Position numbers and translations under genes: made by a program
The notes under the pieces: model-generated
Told to the model about the DNA's origin: nothing
Seen by the model: the letters and a program-made list of their open reading frames with translations, nothing else
The model's database searches: none
Assembly (NCBI RefSeq): GCF_014541205.1
Contig: NZ_CP061280.1
Location: forward strand, 62,001-126,000
Length of the DNA: 64,000 nt
Reading direction: 5' to 3'
Origin: Mannheimia bovis
Lineage (GTDB): Bacteria > Pseudomonadota > Gammaproteobacteria > Enterobacterales > Pasteurellaceae
Shown: in pieces, positions 10,230-20,984 of the stretch
Numbering within the stretch: position 1 is the stretch's first letter
Layout of the letters: every line of letters starts with the position of its first letter

Positions 10230-11723
10230 CTACAATGCTAAATATTGCTTCGCCGTTTCCTGATCCGAAAAATGCAACTTCTCTGTGCCAATAATCTGGT
10301 AATCTTCGTGACCTTTACCTGCAATTAAAATCACGTCACGAGCATTTGCTTGTTCGATTGCTGTTTTAATTGCCTCTTCACGATTATGGATAATTTGTTG
10401 CGCTTTACTAAAACCTTTGACAATATCCGCCATAATATTCTGGTTATTTTCTGTACGAGGATTATCGTCTGTAGCGATAATTTTATCCGCCAATTTTTCC
10501 GCAATCTCTGCCATTAATGGGCGTTTGCCCGCATCTCTGTCGCCACCACAACCGAAAATGCAGTAAAGTTCGCCTTCGCAATGTAAGCGTGCAGCCTCTA
10601 ACGCTTTTTCTAAGGCATCCGGCGTGTGGGCATAATCAACGATCACCATAGGTTTATTTACTGCCGTAATACATTCCATTCTGCCTGCCACACCAACTAA
10701 ATTTGGAGCAGTTTTGACTAATGCATTCATATCAAAACCAAGAGCCAGAAGACCTGCAAAAGCGGTAAGAATATTGCTCACATTAAACGCCCCGATTAAA
10801 CGGCTGTTTAGCTCGCCATTTCCCCAACTGGATGCAAATTGAATAGTTGCACCTTGTAGGGTAAATTTAACTGCGGTAGCTTTTACAAATTGATGGCTAG
10901 TCTTGAAGTTAGGATTAACACTTACTGCCACCGCATTTGGTAATTGCTTTAACCATTCAGCACCAATTTCATCATCAGCATTAATCACTTGAGCTTGCGT
11001 ATTCAACTCACTAAATAAACGGAATTTCGCCTCAGCGTATTCTTCCATTGTGTTGTGGTAATCAAGGTGATCACGGCTTAAATTCGTGAACATTACCAAG
11101 TCGAACTCTAAAGCCTCCGCTCTAAATTGAGCCAAACCGTGCGAACTGACTTCCATTGCACAGAAATCTGCCCCTTGTGCCACAAAGCTGGCTAAATTGC
11201 GTTGGATTTCAATGGCTGAGCCTGTGGTATTCACCGCTTCTTGCACTTGACCGTATAAACCGTTGCCGATAGTTCCCATCACGGCTGATTTTCCACCTAA
11301 CAAGTTACGCCATTGAGCCAATAGCTGAGCAGTTGTCGTTTTGCCGTTTGTACCGGTAATACCGGCTAACACTAATTTTTGTGATGGATTATCGTAAAAA
11401 ACTCCTGCAATCGCAGAAAGCAGTTTTGGCAGCTGAGGTACAGAAATGACTTTACAACAAGCGGTACGATCTAAGTTAAATTTTGCAAATTGTGGATCAA
11501 GCTCCACTTCAACTTGATCTTCTTCCGCTTCAGCTAAAATAATTTTTGCCCCTTTCTCAATAGCGTTTGGGATAAATTTTCTGCCATCAACTTGATGACC
11601 TTTAAGAGCAATAAATAAGTCGCCTTGTTGAACTTGGCGGCTGTCTAAAGTCATTTGATTAAGCTCGGTTAATTCTTCAACCCAAGCATCTAGCTCTGTG
11701 AGAAAAGGGAGTAAACGTTTCAT
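10230..11723 (-). CDS. murE: UDP-N-acetylmuramoyl-L-alanyl-D-glutamate--2,6-diaminopimelate ligase
   Basis: Adds meso-diaminopimelate as the third stem residue. 497 residues. The N-terminal [17 protein letters not shown], the P-loop GTNGKTTT (124-131), MEVSSHGL, and [12 protein letters not shown] are family motifs. DNPR at about 420-423 is the diaminopimelate-recognition motif, so the substrate is DAP rather than lysine, as expected in a Gram-negative. The stop codon (10230-10232) abuts an inverted-repeat element that separates it from murF. Confidence 0.96.
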   Translation of the reverse strand: MKRLLPFLTELDAWVEELTELNQMTLDSRQVQQGDLFIALKGHQVDGRKFIPNAIEKGAKIILAEAEEDQVEVELDPQFAKFNLDRTACCKVISVPQLPKLLSAIAGVFYDNPSQKLVLAGITGTNGKTTTAQLLAQWRNLLGGKSAVMGTIGNGLYGQVQEAVNTTGSAIEIQRNLASFVAQGADFCAMEVSSHGLAQFRAEALEFDLVMFTNLSRDHLDYHNTMEEYAEAKFRLFSELNTQAQVINADDEIGAEWLKQLPNAVAVSVNPNFKTSHQFVKATAVKFTLQGATIQFASSWGNGELNSRLIGAFNVSNILTAFAGLLALGFDMNALVKTAPNLVGVAGRMECITAVNKPMVIVDYAHTPDALEKALEAARLHCEGELYCIFGCGGDRDAGKRPLMAEIAEKLADKIIATDDNPRTENNQNIMADIVKGFSKAQQIIHNREEAIKTAIEQANARDVILIAGKGHEDYQIIGTEKLHFSDQETAKQYLAL

Positions 11724-11731
11724 AACTGACC

Positions 11732-13786
11732 TTAATTGATACTACGTTCTAATTGAATTTCACGCACGGCACTTTGGGTGTCTGGCGTTAAATTATCCGG
11801 CTTAATATTACGTTGTTTTAGCGTATAGCCCATAATGCGAGAGAATAGCGGTGCCGATACAAAACCACCATAGTAGTTACCCGCTTTCGGTTCGTTAATT
11901 AATACAACTAACGCAAAACGCGGATCGCTTGCTGGGGCAAGCCCTGCAGTATAAGCGATATATTTCTCCACATATTTACCGTTTTCTAACTTACGAGCAG
12001 TACCTGTTTTGATTGCGACACGGTAGCCATCAACCGCTGCACGGTGTCCACCTTCGCCTTTTGCAGCAACGCTTTCCATCATATGAACAACTTCACGGGT
12101 AGTTTTTTCAGGTAGAACTCGCTCACCAATGACAGGGGGATCTACTTTGGTAATAGAAAGTGGGCGATAAATCCCGAAGCTGCCTAAGGTTGCATAAGCT
12201 CGAGCAAGCTGAAGTGGCGTAACATTCAAACCGTAACCATAAGAAAGTGTTGCTCGTTCAATATCTGCCCAGCGTTTACGGTCTCCGTTTGTACCTCGTT
12301 GTTCACCTAAACCTAAGCCTGTATCTTTGCCAAAACCGACTTTGGTGTAAGTATCTACTAACGCATTCGCCGGCATTCTTAAGGCTAATTTACTTACCCC
12401 AATGTTACTGGATTTTTGTAAAATACCTGTGATAGTCAGGCTGTCTCTTGGAGCAACGTCTTTAATGGTATGCCCGTTTATTACAATAGGTCTTGTACCG
12501 ATAACTTCATCTTTATAAGTAACTTTATTGTGTAAGGCGGTTAATACAGTAAAAGGTTTTACCGTTGAACCCGGCTCAAAAGTATCGGTAATTGCACGGT
12601 TACGCATAAGCTCGGGTTTAAAACTATCACGTTTGTTAGGATTGAATGACGGAGCATTTGCCATTGCCAATACTTCGCCTGTTTGCACATCAACTAATAC
12701 TGCCGTGCCTGATTCCGCATTATTTTCCTGCACCGCTTTTTTAATCTCACGATACACCATTGATTGTAACTCTTCATCAATACTCAGCATTACATCTTGC
12801 GGATCATATTGTTTTTCCGAACGAATATTCTCAACAATATTGCCTTTAGCATCTTTACGGATAATTTGCTTACCGTTTTTGCCGATAAGTAAAGAGTTAA
12901 AGCTACGCTCTAAACCTTCCGAACCATTCATATCATCTTTATCGGTAAAGCCAATAAGCTGAGAAGCCTCTTCTGATAATGGATAAAAACGGCGAGATTC
13001 GCCTTTAATCACTAACGCATCAATATCAAGATCTTTCGCATACTCACTAATTGCTTCCGATTGGTGACGAGATAAATAGACAAAACGTTGACGATTTTTA
13101 CTGTAGAGCTCGTCCATTATATCATTATAAGATCGCCCAATTTCTTTGCTTAGAGCTTGGAATTTCTGGCGTTCTAACTCCCAGTGTTCCTGATCTAAAC
13201 GAACAAAAACAGAACTTGGGTTATTTCTCACTTTTTCTATTAACGTGTTGTAATCCAAGCCTGTAACTTGTGCGAGTTGCGTCCAATAACTCTCACTTTT
13301 GGTGTTTAAAATAGAGCGAGGATCAAAATCCACTTTCTCTTTTGAAACGTTTTTCTTCTCAATAAATTTATTTACGCTGGCTTCAATTTTACTTTTTGAC
13401 GCTTCCATTTCCATCGCTAAAGCTCGCCAGCTTTCGTTTGAACGTCTTAATTTAGTATCAAAATATTCTCTTGGATCAAGTGTTAAAGAATACATCGGTA
13501 CACTAATAGAGAGAAAACGCCCATTACGATCTAAAATTCGTCCACGTGTGAATTGTAATTCTTTAGTACGAAGCGAGCGGTTATTTGCTTCTTTAATTAA
13601 TCTTTCAGAATCAACAAGTTGAATATAAGCAGCTTGAGCTAATAGCCCTACTACCATTACCACCATTAACAGTGCTACTACCCAGAAGCGTTTCGGTAAA
13701 AAACTAGGTAATTTTTTACCTTCTACTTTTGGTGGCTCTGCAATGGGGGCTTTTTGTTTAGGTTTTACTTTAACTGACTTGACCAT
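11732..13786 (-). CDS. ftsI: Septal transpeptidase FtsI (PBP3), longer than usual
   Basis: Class B penicillin-binding protein that cross-links septal peptidoglycan with FtsW. One transmembrane helix at about 33-55; pedestal domain; transpeptidase with catalytic STVK (Ser407), SSN (459-461) and KTGT (593-596). It has 684 residues, against 588 in E. coli and about 610 in Haemophilus from memory. The surplus is mainly a charged stretch between residues 105 and 250 of the pedestal region. Follows ftsL by 3 bases and precedes murE by 8 bases. Confidence 0.95.
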   Translation of the reverse strand: MVKSVKVKPKQKAPIAEPPKVEGKKLPSFLPKRFWVVALLMVVMVVGLLAQAAYIQLVDSERLIKEANNRSLRTKELQFTRGRILDRNGRFLSISVPMYSLTLDPREYFDTKLRRSNESWRALAMEMEASKSKIEASVNKFIEKKNVSKEKVDFDPRSILNTKSESYWTQLAQVTGLDYNTLIEKVRNNPSSVFVRLDQEHWELERQKFQALSKEIGRSYNDIMDELYSKNRQRFVYLSRHQSEAISEYAKDLDIDALVIKGESRRFYPLSEEASQLIGFTDKDDMNGSEGLERSFNSLLIGKNGKQIIRKDAKGNIVENIRSEKQYDPQDVMLSIDEELQSMVYREIKKAVQENNAESGTAVLVDVQTGEVLAMANAPSFNPNKRDSFKPELMRNRAITDTFEPGSTVKPFTVLTALHNKVTYKDEVIGTRPIVINGHTIKDVAPRDSLTITGILQKSSNIGVSKLALRMPANALVDTYTKVGFGKDTGLGLGEQRGTNGDRKRWADIERATLSYGYGLNVTPLQLARAYATLGSFGIYRPLSITKVDPPVIGERVLPEKTTREVVHMMESVAAKGEGGHRAAVDGYRVAIKTGTARKLENGKYVEKYIAYTAGLAPASDPRFALVVLINEPKAGNYYGGFVSAPLFSRIMGYTLKQRNIKPDNLTPDTQSAVREIQLERSIN

Positions 13787-13789
13787 TTT

Positions 13790-14101
13790 CTATTCAACTA
13801 AAATTATTTCTTGTTCTTTTTTAATTGGCTGTAAACCGAAGGATTCAGCGGCAGCATCAACTCTCGCTCTTCCACTTCGGCTATTTTCTTCCAACAATAA
13901 ATTGGTATATTGGCTTTCCAGCTTCTGATTAGCAGAAATCAACTGCCCCTGTTCGCTGACAGATAAACGGGTCTGGTGCGTTACCCAAATTGTGGCGATC
14001 GCTGAAATAACCACACCAATGAGCAGTAAAATCGCAACTTTATTATGACTAAAAATATCGTCAATAATAATTTGATGTAACGGATAGCGTTCGTTAGACA
14101 T
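13790..14101 (-). CDS. ftsL: Cell division protein FtsL
   Basis: Small bitopic divisome protein that forms a coiled coil with FtsB and activates FtsWI. Start chosen at MSNERYPLHQII (ATG at 14099-14101), 103 residues; a start 5 codons upstream is also in frame. One transmembrane helix at about 24-42 (VAILLLIGVVISAIATIWV) is followed by a leucine/glutamine-rich helical region with ELLLEENSRSGRARVD-like character typical of FtsL. It lies between rsmH and ftsI. Confidence 0.92.
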   Translation of the reverse strand: MSNERYPLHQIIIDDIFSHNKVAILLLIGVVISAIATIWVTHQTRLSVSEQGQLISANQKLESQYTNLLLEENSRSGRARVDAAAESFGLQPIKKEQEIILVE

Positions 14102-14129
14102 TTTCATTCCTTTCATTCACTTAACGTTA

Positions 14130-15068
14130 CTAGCGTTTTTCAGCAATTCGGAGTACCGCACTGCGTGAGCGAGCATTTGCTTCAATTTCTGCTTCACTTG
14201 GCATAATCGCTTTTCCAATAGTTTTAAGTGGAATATTTTTATTCAATTCCGATTCCAAAATCGGTAAACCACGAGGCACTTCCATACCTTTACTATGTTT
14301 ACGCATAAACTGCTTGACCATTCTGTCTTCAAGTGAATGGAAACTGATAATCGACAAACGCCCTTCCGGAGCTAACACCGTTAATGCACAATTAAGAGCT
14401 TTTTCCAGCTCATCTAATTCGCTATTAATAAAAATTCGAATTGCTTGGAAAGAGCGGGTTGCAGGATGTTTATGCTTATCTTTAAACGGTACGGCATCGC
14501 TAATAATTTGGGCAAGTTGTAACGTGCGGGAAATTTTCTCACTTGCAGATTTATTGTAAGAAACGACCGCTTGTGCAATGCGTTTGGCAAAGCGTTCTTC
14601 GCCAAACTCTTTGAGTACCCAAGCTAAATCTTCAACAGAGACTTGAGCCAACCACTCTGAGGCTGATAATCCTTTGGTGGTATCCATACGCATATCAAGA
14701 GGTCCATCACGCATAAAGCTAAAACCACGTTCTGCTTCATCAAGCTGCGGAGAAGAAACACCTAAATCAAGTAAAATGCCGTCAATTTTGCCAACCAATC
14801 CCATTCGTTCACAAATTTCAGGAATGGCAGAAAAAGCTGTATGTTCAATCTGAAACCGAGGGTCATTAATGGTTTGGGCTTCTGCGATCGCACGAGGATC
14901 ACGATCGGTTGCAATCAAACGCCCATTTTCCCCAAGTTTGGATAAAATTAAACGAGAATGACCGCCACGCCCAAAAGTACCGTCAATGTAGATACCGTTC
15001 GGCTTAATTGCTAAGCCATCAACGGCTTCGTGCAATAATACTGTAATGTGTTTTGGCGTGTCGCTCAT
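14130..15068 (-). CDS. rsmH: 16S rRNA (cytosine-1402-N4)-methyltransferase
   Basis: Methylates N4 of C1402 in the ribosomal P site using SAM. Start at the ATG 15066-15068 ([16 protein letters not shown]), preceded by GGAA at suitable distance; a TTG four codons upstream is less likely. 312 residues. Motifs: [10 protein letters not shown] (SAM loop), [30 protein letters not shown] and [15 protein letters not shown]. Second gene of the dcw cluster, 15 bases after mraZ. Confidence 0.96.
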   Translation of the reverse strand: MSDTPKHITVLLHEAVDGLAIKPNGIYIDGTFGRGGHSRLILSKLGENGRLIATDRDPRAIAEAQTINDPRFQIEHTAFSAIPEICERMGLVGKIDGILLDLGVSSPQLDEAERGFSFMRDGPLDMRMDTTKGLSASEWLAQVSVEDLAWVLKEFGEERFAKRIAQAVVSYNKSASEKISRTLQLAQIISDAVPFKDKHKHPATRSFQAIRIFINSELDELEKALNCALTVLAPEGRLSIISFHSLEDRMVKQFMRKHSKGMEVPRGLPILESELNKNIPLKTIGKAIMPSEAEIEANARSRSAVLRIAEKR

Positions 15069-15083
15069 CTTTATTTCCAATTA

Positions 15084-15542
15084 CTATAACGAGAGATTTT
15101 TTAAGGCATCGCAATCCAACATTTCCGCTGAACTGCCAAAAGCAAGATCTTCTGCAATTTGGGCTTGCCATTGCTTATCTTGCCAGATTTCAAATTTGTT
15201 CAATTGCCCAACCAACATAATCTGTTGATCTAATTGAGCGTGTTGGCGAAGTGTAGAGCTAAGTAAAATACGACCTGCCGAGTCCATTTCACATTCGGTG
15301 GCAAAGCCTTGCATTACACGCTGAATACGGCGTTGAACGGGGTCAAAATTTGATAATGCCAGCAATTTCTGCTCAACAATTTCCCATTCGTGTAAGGGGT
15401 AAAGCAACAAACAAGGCTGACGAATATCAACCGTACAAACTAAGATCCCGTGATGTTTTTCGAGAAGCTCGGCACGGTAACGGGTCGGAATGGCAATCCG
15501 CCCTTTACTATCAATGCTGATTGAACTCGCACCACGAAACAT
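15084..15542 (-). CDS. mraZ: Transcriptional regulator MraZ
   Basis: AbrB-like ring-forming DNA-binding protein, first gene of the dcw operon and repressor of that operon in E. coli. 152 residues with two MraZ domains, each with a signature: [15 protein letters not shown] near the N-terminus and [15 protein letters not shown] near residue 85. The repeats in front of the gene (15588-15612) match its expected operator, which supports autoregulation here. Confidence 0.96.
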   Translation of the reverse strand: MFRGASSISIDSKGRIAIPTRYRAELLEKHHGILVCTVDIRQPCLLLYPLHEWEIVEQKLLALSNFDPVQRRIQRVMQGFATECEMDSAGRILLSSTLRQHAQLDQQIMLVGQLNKFEIWQDKQWQAQIAEDLAFGSSAEMLDCDALKNLSL

Positions 15543-15563
15543 TTAATTCTTCGCCTTACTTAA

Positions 15564-15612
15564 ATAATATTGAATTTAAGAAAAAGATCCACAAACCACC
15601 ACTTTTTCCCAC
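15564..15612 (-). promoter_or_regulatory. mraZ/dcw promoter region with three MraZ boxes
   Basis: On the minus strand three repeats occur at exact 10-base steps: GTGGG (15612-15608), GTGGT (15602-15598) and GTGGA (15592-15588), each separated by 5 bases. This is the TGGGN-N5 spacing known for E. coli MraZ operators. A possible -10 box TATTAT lies at 15569-15564, so that the third repeat would occupy the -35 position. The promoter assignment is inference; the repeat pattern is seen directly. Confidence 0.7.
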
Positions 15613-15677
15613 TTAATTGAAGAATTTTATCTATTAGTGATACATCTATCAAGGAGTTTTCATTTATTTACAAAACA

Positions 15678-15705
15678 AAAGACCTATCTAAGAAGATAGG
15701 TCTTT
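15678..15705 (-). terminator. Rho-independent terminator after rnr operon
   Basis: AAAGACCTATC (15678-15688) pairs perfectly with GATAGGTCTTT (15695-15705) around a 6-base loop. In the minus direction a T-rich run (TTTTGTTTTG) follows. It lies 38 bases after the stop of the small membrane protein gene and so ends the rnr transcript upstream of the dcw promoter. Confidence 0.8.
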
Positions 15706-15742
15706 CTGCATTTGCAAATTTTTGTTCAAATTTAACCGCTTG

Positions 15743-16009
15743 TTAGCGTTTTAGCAGTGATTTCACGAGAGATACCAAACCATAAACCGCCCAATACAAC
15801 AAGATAGCACCAAAAAACAACGTCGCTGTATGCGGTAGCCAATAATAAATGCCCAAAACTTCAGCTGTTCGGCACTCTAAACGCTGGTAATCATTGAGTT
15901 TAGTTAAATCACTACAATCGAAGGGAATGTAACTAAAAACGAAGTAGCTGATGGCTGCAATAACTAATGCAAACAAAATGCTACATAAAATCTGTTTTTT
16001 ATAATCCAT
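15743..16009 (-). CDS. Small inner-membrane protein of unknown function
   Basis: 88 residues with two strongly hydrophobic segments, about 8-27 (CSILFALVIAAISYFVFSYI) and 60-80, and a positively charged C-terminal end (SLLKR). A loop between them contains two cysteines (Cys32, Cys46). It starts 3 bases after the rnr stop, so it is probably cotranscribed with rnr. I do not recognise a named family. It is a plausible real gene because of spacing, start context and the terminator that follows it. Confidence 0.65.
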   Translation of the reverse strand: MDYKKQILCSILFALVIAAISYFVFSYIPFDCSDLTKLNDYQRLECRTAEVLGIYYWLPHTATLFFGAILLYWAVYGLVSLVKSLLKR

Positions 16010-16012
16010 TTC

Positions 16013-18376
16013 CTATTTCTTCCTTGACTTACTAGCGGTCGTTTTTGTTCGTTTTTTTGCAGATTTTGCCGGCTTTTTCTCTGCCGTTTTCTTCACTTTT
16101 TTTACCGTTTTTGGCTCTTTAAAAACCGGCTTTGCAGTGGCTTTTGCTTTTTTCTTAGCTGTTTTACCATTAGTGCTATGTTCGGTTAATAACTCAAAGT
16201 CAATTTTCTTTTCATCTAAATTCACGTTGATAACCTTAACCCGAACGGCATCGCCTAAACGATAGATCGATCCTGCTCCACCTACTAAACGTTGTCTGTC
16301 TGCGTCATAATGGTAGTAGTCATTATCTAAAGTTGAAATATGAACCAAACCATCAATCAACAGCTCATTAAGTTTCACAAATAAGCCAAATCCCGTTACG
16401 CTGGAGATGACACCATCAAACTCTTCGCCTATATGGTCTTGCATAAACTCACATTTCAGCCAATCTGCTACTTCTCTGGTTGCATCATCGGCACGGCGTT
16501 CGGTAGCTGAACATTTATCGCCGAATTCGTCCATATCATCTAACTTGTAATGATAGCCACCGCCATCGGTGTAATGACGTGTATTGCCCTTACCTTTTTC
16601 GATTAAATATTTAATTGCACGATGTAACAACAAATCCGGGTAACGGCGAATTGGCGAGGTAAAGTGAGCATACTCGGTCAATGCCAAACCAAAATGCCCG
16701 ATGTTATCTGCCGCATACACTGCTTGTTTCAGTGAACGCAGTAACATTGTTTGAATGAGCTCTTTATCGGCACGTTCGGCAATTTGCTCTAATAATACGC
16801 CGTAATCTTTAGGTTGTGGATCAAGCCCAACATCCCACGTTAAACCACATTCACGCACAAACGATTTAAAGCTAAGCAATTTCTCTTCACTTGGTTTATC
16901 GTGAATTCGGTAAAGAGCAGGTTCATTGGCTTGTTCCACAAAGCGAGCCGCTGCAATATTTGCTAAAATCATACACTCTTCAATCAGTTTGTGTGCATCG
17001 TTACGGATAAGTGGTTCAATGCGTTCAATTCGCCCTTGTGGGTTGAAAATAAATTGATTTTCAATGGTTTCAAACTCTATTGCCCCTCGCTTTTGGCGAG
17101 CCTTCATTAAGGTTTGGAACATCGCATAAAGCTCTTCAATATGTGGCACAAGCGGGGAGTAACGCTCACGCAAGGTTTCATCTCCCTCTAGCATTTTCCA
17201 AACTTTAGTATAAGTTAAACGAGCGTGTGAATTCATTACTGCTTCATAGAATTTATAATCGACCAGCTCCCCTTTATTGGAAACGGACATTTCCGCCACT
17301 AAGCAAAGGCGATCAACCTGTGGATTTAATGAACACAAACCGTTTGAAAGCACTTCCGGCAACATTGGAATTACTCGATTTGGGAAATAAACCGAGTTAC
17401 CTCGATTAAGTGCTTCCAAATCTAACGCTGTTTTCGGGCGAACATAATAGCTTACATCAGCAATTGCTACCCATAAACGCCAGCCGTTCCCTTCTTTTTG
17501 GGCAAAAACCGCATCATCAAAATCACGAGCATCTTCGCCATCAATAGTAATGAGCGGTAAATCACGTAAATCAATACGCCCCTGCTTCGCTTCTTCCGGC
17601 ACTTCTTCACTCGTAAATTGACGAATTTGCTTTTCTACCCCTTCTGACCAAACGTGTGGAATATCGTGATTGCGTAATGCAATTTCGATTTCCATACCCG
17701 GTGCTAAATTATCGCCTAAAATCTCCGTAATAAAACCCACTGGGCGGTTAAAGCTGGCTTTGCGTTCTTGCAGTTCGACCACCACAACCTGCCCCATTCT
17801 TGCTCCCATACGGTGCTCATCAGGAATAAGGATATCTTGATTGATACGGCTATCATCAGGCACAACAAAACCGATACCGCTTTCCAGGAAGAAACGCCCA
17901 ACAATTTGCTTTTTACGGGCTTCCAACACACGCACGATACGGACTTCTTTTCTGCCTCGTCTATCTGTGCCGTTCGGTTGTGCCAGTACAAAATCACCGT
18001 GCATTACTTTTACCATTTGAGCATTTGGAATGAACCAATCCTCACTTTTAGTTGTAAGTTTTTCGTGCCCTTCTACTTGTAGAAAACCATAACCATCACG
18101 ATGACCAATCACTGTACCCTTCAATAAATCCATCTTTTCAGGCAAGGCATAGCGTTTACCTTTGGTAAATACTAACTCCCCATCATTTTCCATTGCTCGT
18201 AAACGGCGGCGGATACCCTCGATACGTTCCTCATCGTAAATATGAAAAACCTCCAACAACTCATCACGGCTCATTGGTGCGTTATGTTCACGAATAGTAT
18301 TTAAAATAAAATCTCGGCTCGGCACAGGATTTTCATATTTTTCTAATTCTTGTTGATAATTTGGATCGACTATCAT
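16013..18376 (-). CDS. rnr: Ribonuclease R
   Basis: 3'-5' exoribonuclease of the RNB family that degrades structured RNA and takes part in rRNA quality control and trans-translation. 787 residues: N-terminal winged helix (about 20-80), cold-shock OB folds, catalytic RNB domain with the acidic cluster in [18 protein letters not shown] and [13 protein letters not shown], a C-terminal S1 domain ([20 protein letters not shown]), and a lysine-rich tail. It pairs functionally with the tmRNA gene at 57390. Divergent from yjdM. Confidence 0.96.
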   Translation of the reverse strand: MIVDPNYQQELEKYENPVPSRDFILNTIREHNAPMSRDELLEVFHIYDEERIEGIRRRLRAMENDGELVFTKGKRYALPEKMDLLKGTVIGHRDGYGFLQVEGHEKLTTKSEDWFIPNAQMVKVMHGDFVLAQPNGTDRRGRKEVRIVRVLEARKKQIVGRFFLESGIGFVVPDDSRINQDILIPDEHRMGARMGQVVVVELQERKASFNRPVGFITEILGDNLAPGMEIEIALRNHDIPHVWSEGVEKQIRQFTSEEVPEEAKQGRIDLRDLPLITIDGEDARDFDDAVFAQKEGNGWRLWVAIADVSYYVRPKTALDLEALNRGNSVYFPNRVIPMLPEVLSNGLCSLNPQVDRLCLVAEMSVSNKGELVDYKFYEAVMNSHARLTYTKVWKMLEGDETLRERYSPLVPHIEELYAMFQTLMKARQKRGAIEFETIENQFIFNPQGRIERIEPLIRNDAHKLIEECMILANIAAARFVEQANEPALYRIHDKPSEEKLLSFKSFVRECGLTWDVGLDPQPKDYGVLLEQIAERADKELIQTMLLRSLKQAVYAADNIGHFGLALTEYAHFTSPIRRYPDLLLHRAIKYLIEKGKGNTRHYTDGGGYHYKLDDMDEFGDKCSATERRADDATREVADWLKCEFMQDHIGEEFDGVISSVTGFGLFVKLNELLIDGLVHISTLDNDYYHYDADRQRLVGGAGSIYRLGDAVRVKVINVNLDEKKIDFELLTEHSTNGKTAKKKAKATAKPVFKEPKTVKKVKKTAEKKPAKSAKKRTKTTASKSRKK

Positions 18377-18469
18377 AGTTGCCCCCTTTATTGTTATTTC
18401 CTTATTCTAACTGACTTTTCTTTAGGATTGTTAAAAATTGTTCATTTATCTTTTTACTGCTTTTTATTA

Positions 18470-18475
18470 TATAAT
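18470..18475 (+). promoter_or_regulatory. Candidate -10 box for yjdM
   Basis: A perfect TATAAT sits 37 bases before the yjdM start on the plus strand. No convincing -35 was found at 16-18 bases upstream (best is TATCTT), so this is a partial promoter call. Confidence 0.35.
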
Positions 18476-18511
18476 GCCACTTTTAATGTAAATCAATGAG
18501 AAGAAAATATT

Positions 18512-18832
18512 ATGACATACCCTGTATGCCCTGAATGCAAGAGCGAAAATACTTATCACGATTCTATTCAATTTGTTTGCCCTGATTGTGCTTATGAATG
18601 GAATGGTGAGGAAACTACTCAAGATGAAGATGCCTTAATTGTAAAAGATAGTAATGGTAATTTATTATCTGATGGTGATGATGTGTTATTAATTAAAGAT
18701 TTAAAATTAAAAGGATCATCGGAAGTCCTGAAAAAAGGTACAAAATTCAAAGGGATACGTTTAGCAAAAGGTGATCACAATGTAGATTGTGGCAAAATTA
18801 TGCTGAAATCTGAATTTTTGAAGAAAGCCTAA
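18512..18832 (+). CDS. yjdM: Zinc-ribbon protein YjdM (PhnA family)
   Basis: 106 residues. N-terminal zinc ribbon with CPEC (6-9) and CPDC (24-27), then the PhnA/YjdM domain with [15 protein letters not shown] and [16 protein letters not shown]. The family was once thought to be a phosphonoacetate hydrolase because of the name phnA, but this is not supported for YjdM; the true function is unclear. Divergent from rnr, no operon partner. Confidence 0.88.
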   Translation: MTYPVCPECKSENTYHDSIQFVCPDCAYEWNGEETTQDEDALIVKDSNGNLLSDGDDVLLIKDLKLKGSSEVLKKGTKFKGIRLAKGDHNVDCGKIMLKSEFLKKA

Positions 18833-18905
18833 TATAACTTAGTTACAAGCGGTCAAATTTTTGTTAAATTTTGCAATCAAAATTAAACCTATTAAGAGGA
18901 ATATT

Positions 18906-19424
18906 ATGTCTATTAAGAAAATTTTATTCACATTTACAGCTATTTCATTATTTGTGCTTAATGCTCAGGCAACAGAAAATAATCAAACAGCTAAAACTGA
19001 AGCAAATAAAACCGAGACTAAAAAACTGGAAACAAAACAAGCTGAAGATAAAAATCTAAAAGCATTTAACCAAAATGTCAGAATTAATTTGATCCAAAGA
19101 GGAACAACAAAACAAGATAACCAAGATGTTGCTGTATTAACTTACGAAGTCAATAACATAGGCAAAAATCGTATTAAAAACTTAAATTGGTTATCTGCGT
19201 TTACCATTAATGATCAGATTTTCTTTGTGCAGGAAGTACAAACTCAGCTAGATAAAGCTATTTCTGCCAAAAAGAAAGAAAATATTACGGTAGTTTTACC
19301 AATAAATAACTTACCGGAAAATGTAAAGCCTGTTTTTGCATCACTTGAAACACCTATCGGTCATATCACGGTTGCCAAACAGATTGATTTTACCAATGGC
19401 AAAAAGATTATTGTGAAAGAGTAG
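18906..19424 (+). CDS. Secreted or periplasmic protein of unknown function
   Basis: Start at ATG 18906, preceded by AAGAGGA; this gives a clean signal peptide (MSIKKILFTFTAISLFVLNAQA, cleavage after about residue 22, so the run is basic-hydrophobic-AQA). The mature part begins with a Thr/Lys/Glu-rich low-complexity linker and continues as a beta-rich domain of about 110 residues (LIQRGTTKQDNQDVAVLTYE onwards). 172 residues in total. No named family recognised. Very AT-rich with a terminator directly downstream. Confidence 0.7.
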   Translation: MSIKKILFTFTAISLFVLNAQATENNQTAKTEANKTETKKLETKQAEDKNLKAFNQNVRINLIQRGTTKQDNQDVAVLTYEVNNIGKNRIKNLNWLSAFTINDQIFFVQEVQTQLDKAISAKKKENITVVLPINNLPENVKPVFASLETPIGHITVAKQIDFTNGKKIIVKE

Positions 19425-19427
19425 ATA

Positions 19428-19462
19428 AAATAAGCGAACGCATTGTTCGCTTATTTCTTTTT
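19428..19462. terminator. Bidirectional terminator between secreted protein gene and hisD
   Basis: AAATAAGCGAA (19428-19438) pairs with TTCGCTTATTT (19446-19456), loop of 7 bases, followed by CTTTTTT on the plus strand and preceded by A-rich sequence for the opposite direction. It separates two convergent genes. Confidence 0.85.
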
Positions 19463-20745
19463 TAGCTCTGTAGTTTCTTAACTCTCAAGCTAACCGCATT
19501 ACGGTGTGCTTCTAACAATTCTGCACTTGCCATTCTCTCAACCGTTTCTGCTAGTGCTAAAAAGCCTTGTGGTGTCAATTCTTGCACTGTCATTCGTTTG
19601 CTAAAATCAGCTAAACCTAAGCTAGAATAGGTTTTTGTATAGCCATAAGTGGGTAGAACGTGGTTTGTGCCACTTGCATAATCGCCCATACTTTCAGGGC
19701 TATAAGCCCCTAAGAAAATTGAGCCTGCATTATCCAAATCCGCTAAAAGTGAACGGGCATTTTCTGTTTGCATAATTAAATGTTCAGGTGCATATTTATT
19801 ACTAATTTCGACCGCTTGTTGCAAGTTTTCTGCAATAAAAGTACGGCTATGGGCGAGTGCTTTCCTCGCTGTCTCGCCACGAGGCAGCACCGAAACCTGT
19901 TTTTCTAACTCCTCATCAACCGCTTTAGCTAATGCAGAACTTGGAGTAACTAAAATAACTTGCGAATCTGCCCCGTGCTCTGCTTGAGAGAGCAAATCGC
20001 TGGCGACAAACGCAGGGTCGGCAAATTCATCTGCAATCACTAATACTTCACTTGGACCAGCAGGCATATCAATTGCTGTTCCCTCTTGAACTACTTGGCG
20101 TTTAGCTTCTGTTACGAAACTATTACCGGGTCCGAAAATTTTATCCACTTTAGCTACCGTTTCTGTGCCATTTGCCATTGCAATAACGGCTTGTGCCCCA
20201 CCTACCGCATAAATCGTTTCAACACCGCATAAATTTGCGGTATAGAGAATTTCATCTGCAATTGGCGGTGGAGAACAGAGTACAATTTTCTTACAGCCTG
20301 CAATTTTTGCCGGCACTGCGAGCATTAAAACCGTTGAGAAAAGTGGTGCAGAGCCACCCGGAATATAAAGCCCTACGGCATTTATCGGGCGAGTAATCAC
20401 TTGGCAACGCACACCCGGCTGGGTTTCAATATCTACCTCTTGATTTTGCTGTGCTTTATGAAAAGCCTCAATATTTGCTTTCGCATTTTGAATGGCGTGT
20501 TTAAGTTCCGGTGAAATACGGCTCTCTGCTTGCTGAATTTGCTCTTTTGAAACGGTAAGACTGGCTAATTTCACTTTGTCGAACTTCTCACTTAATTCAA
20601 AGAGGGCTTTATCACCATTCGCTAATACATTAGCTTTAATCTCATCAACCGCTGCTTTAATACTCTCTCCAATCACTTGAGCGGGGCGAGCAAGATATTG
20701 TTGTTTTTCTGCGTTTGTTAAATCATTCCAGATTAGGGTTTGCAT
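19462..20745 (-). CDS. hisD: Histidinol dehydrogenase, separated from the his operon
   Basis: Zinc and NAD enzyme that oxidises L-histidinol to L-histidine, the last two steps of the pathway. Start at [10 protein letters not shown] (ATG 20743-20745, GAGGAAT upstream), 427 residues. Motifs: [54 protein letters not shown], and catalytic YAPEHLI. The gene stands alone, more than 27 kb from the other his genes, and is divergent from an ABC transporter operon. No leader with His codons is seen upstream, so its regulation probably differs from the main operon. Confidence 0.95.
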   Translation of the reverse strand: MQTLIWNDLTNAEKQQYLARPAQVIGESIKAAVDEIKANVLANGDKALFELSEKFDKVKLASLTVSKEQIQQAESRISPELKHAIQNAKANIEAFHKAQQNQEVDIETQPGVRCQVITRPINAVGLYIPGGSAPLFSTVLMLAVPAKIAGCKKIVLCSPPPIADEILYTANLCGVETIYAVGGAQAVIAMANGTETVAKVDKIFGPGNSFVTEAKRQVVQEGTAIDMPAGPSEVLVIADEFADPAFVASDLLSQAEHGADSQVILVTPSSALAKAVDEELEKQVSVLPRGETARKALAHSRTFIAENLQQAVEISNKYAPEHLIMQTENARSLLADLDNAGSIFLGAYSPESMGDYASGTNHVLPTYGYTKTYSSLGLADFSKRMTVQELTPQGFLALAETVERMASAELLEAHRNAVSLRVKKLQS

Positions 20746-20866
20746 AATTATTCCTCGTATCGTAGCCAATTATTAGCTCACGTTTTAAAATTAGAAACTA
20801 TAACTAGTTTACGTCTTACCAATAGAGAAAACAACCGGAAATCATTTAACATTCTTATACTAGGTG

Positions 20867-20895
20867 TTGATTATTAAATAACCAATCAAAATACT
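20867..20895 (+). promoter_or_regulatory. Candidate promoter of the ABC transporter operon
   Basis: TTGATT (20867-20872), a 17-base spacer, then AATACT (20890-20895). The spacer end AATCAA makes a dyad with the -35 box (TTGATT/AATCAA), which could be an operator. Weak -10, so low confidence. Confidence 0.3.
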
Positions 20896-20984
20896 CAACT
20901 AAAAATAACGCTACTTTTCTTATGGAAATATGCTAAAGTTCTGCCGTTATTTAAACCCCTTATTTTTTTATGGAGACAAATAAA

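Noticed and set aside
18512-18832. Phosphonoacetate hydrolase function suggested by the family name PhnA
   Set aside because: The name comes from a mix-up of gene symbols; the zinc-ribbon YjdM family has no proven hydrolase role.
20790-20825. ACTAGTTA words upstream of hisD resembling a TrpR half-site
   Set aside because: Only one half of the operator matches, and TrpR control of hisD would make little sense.
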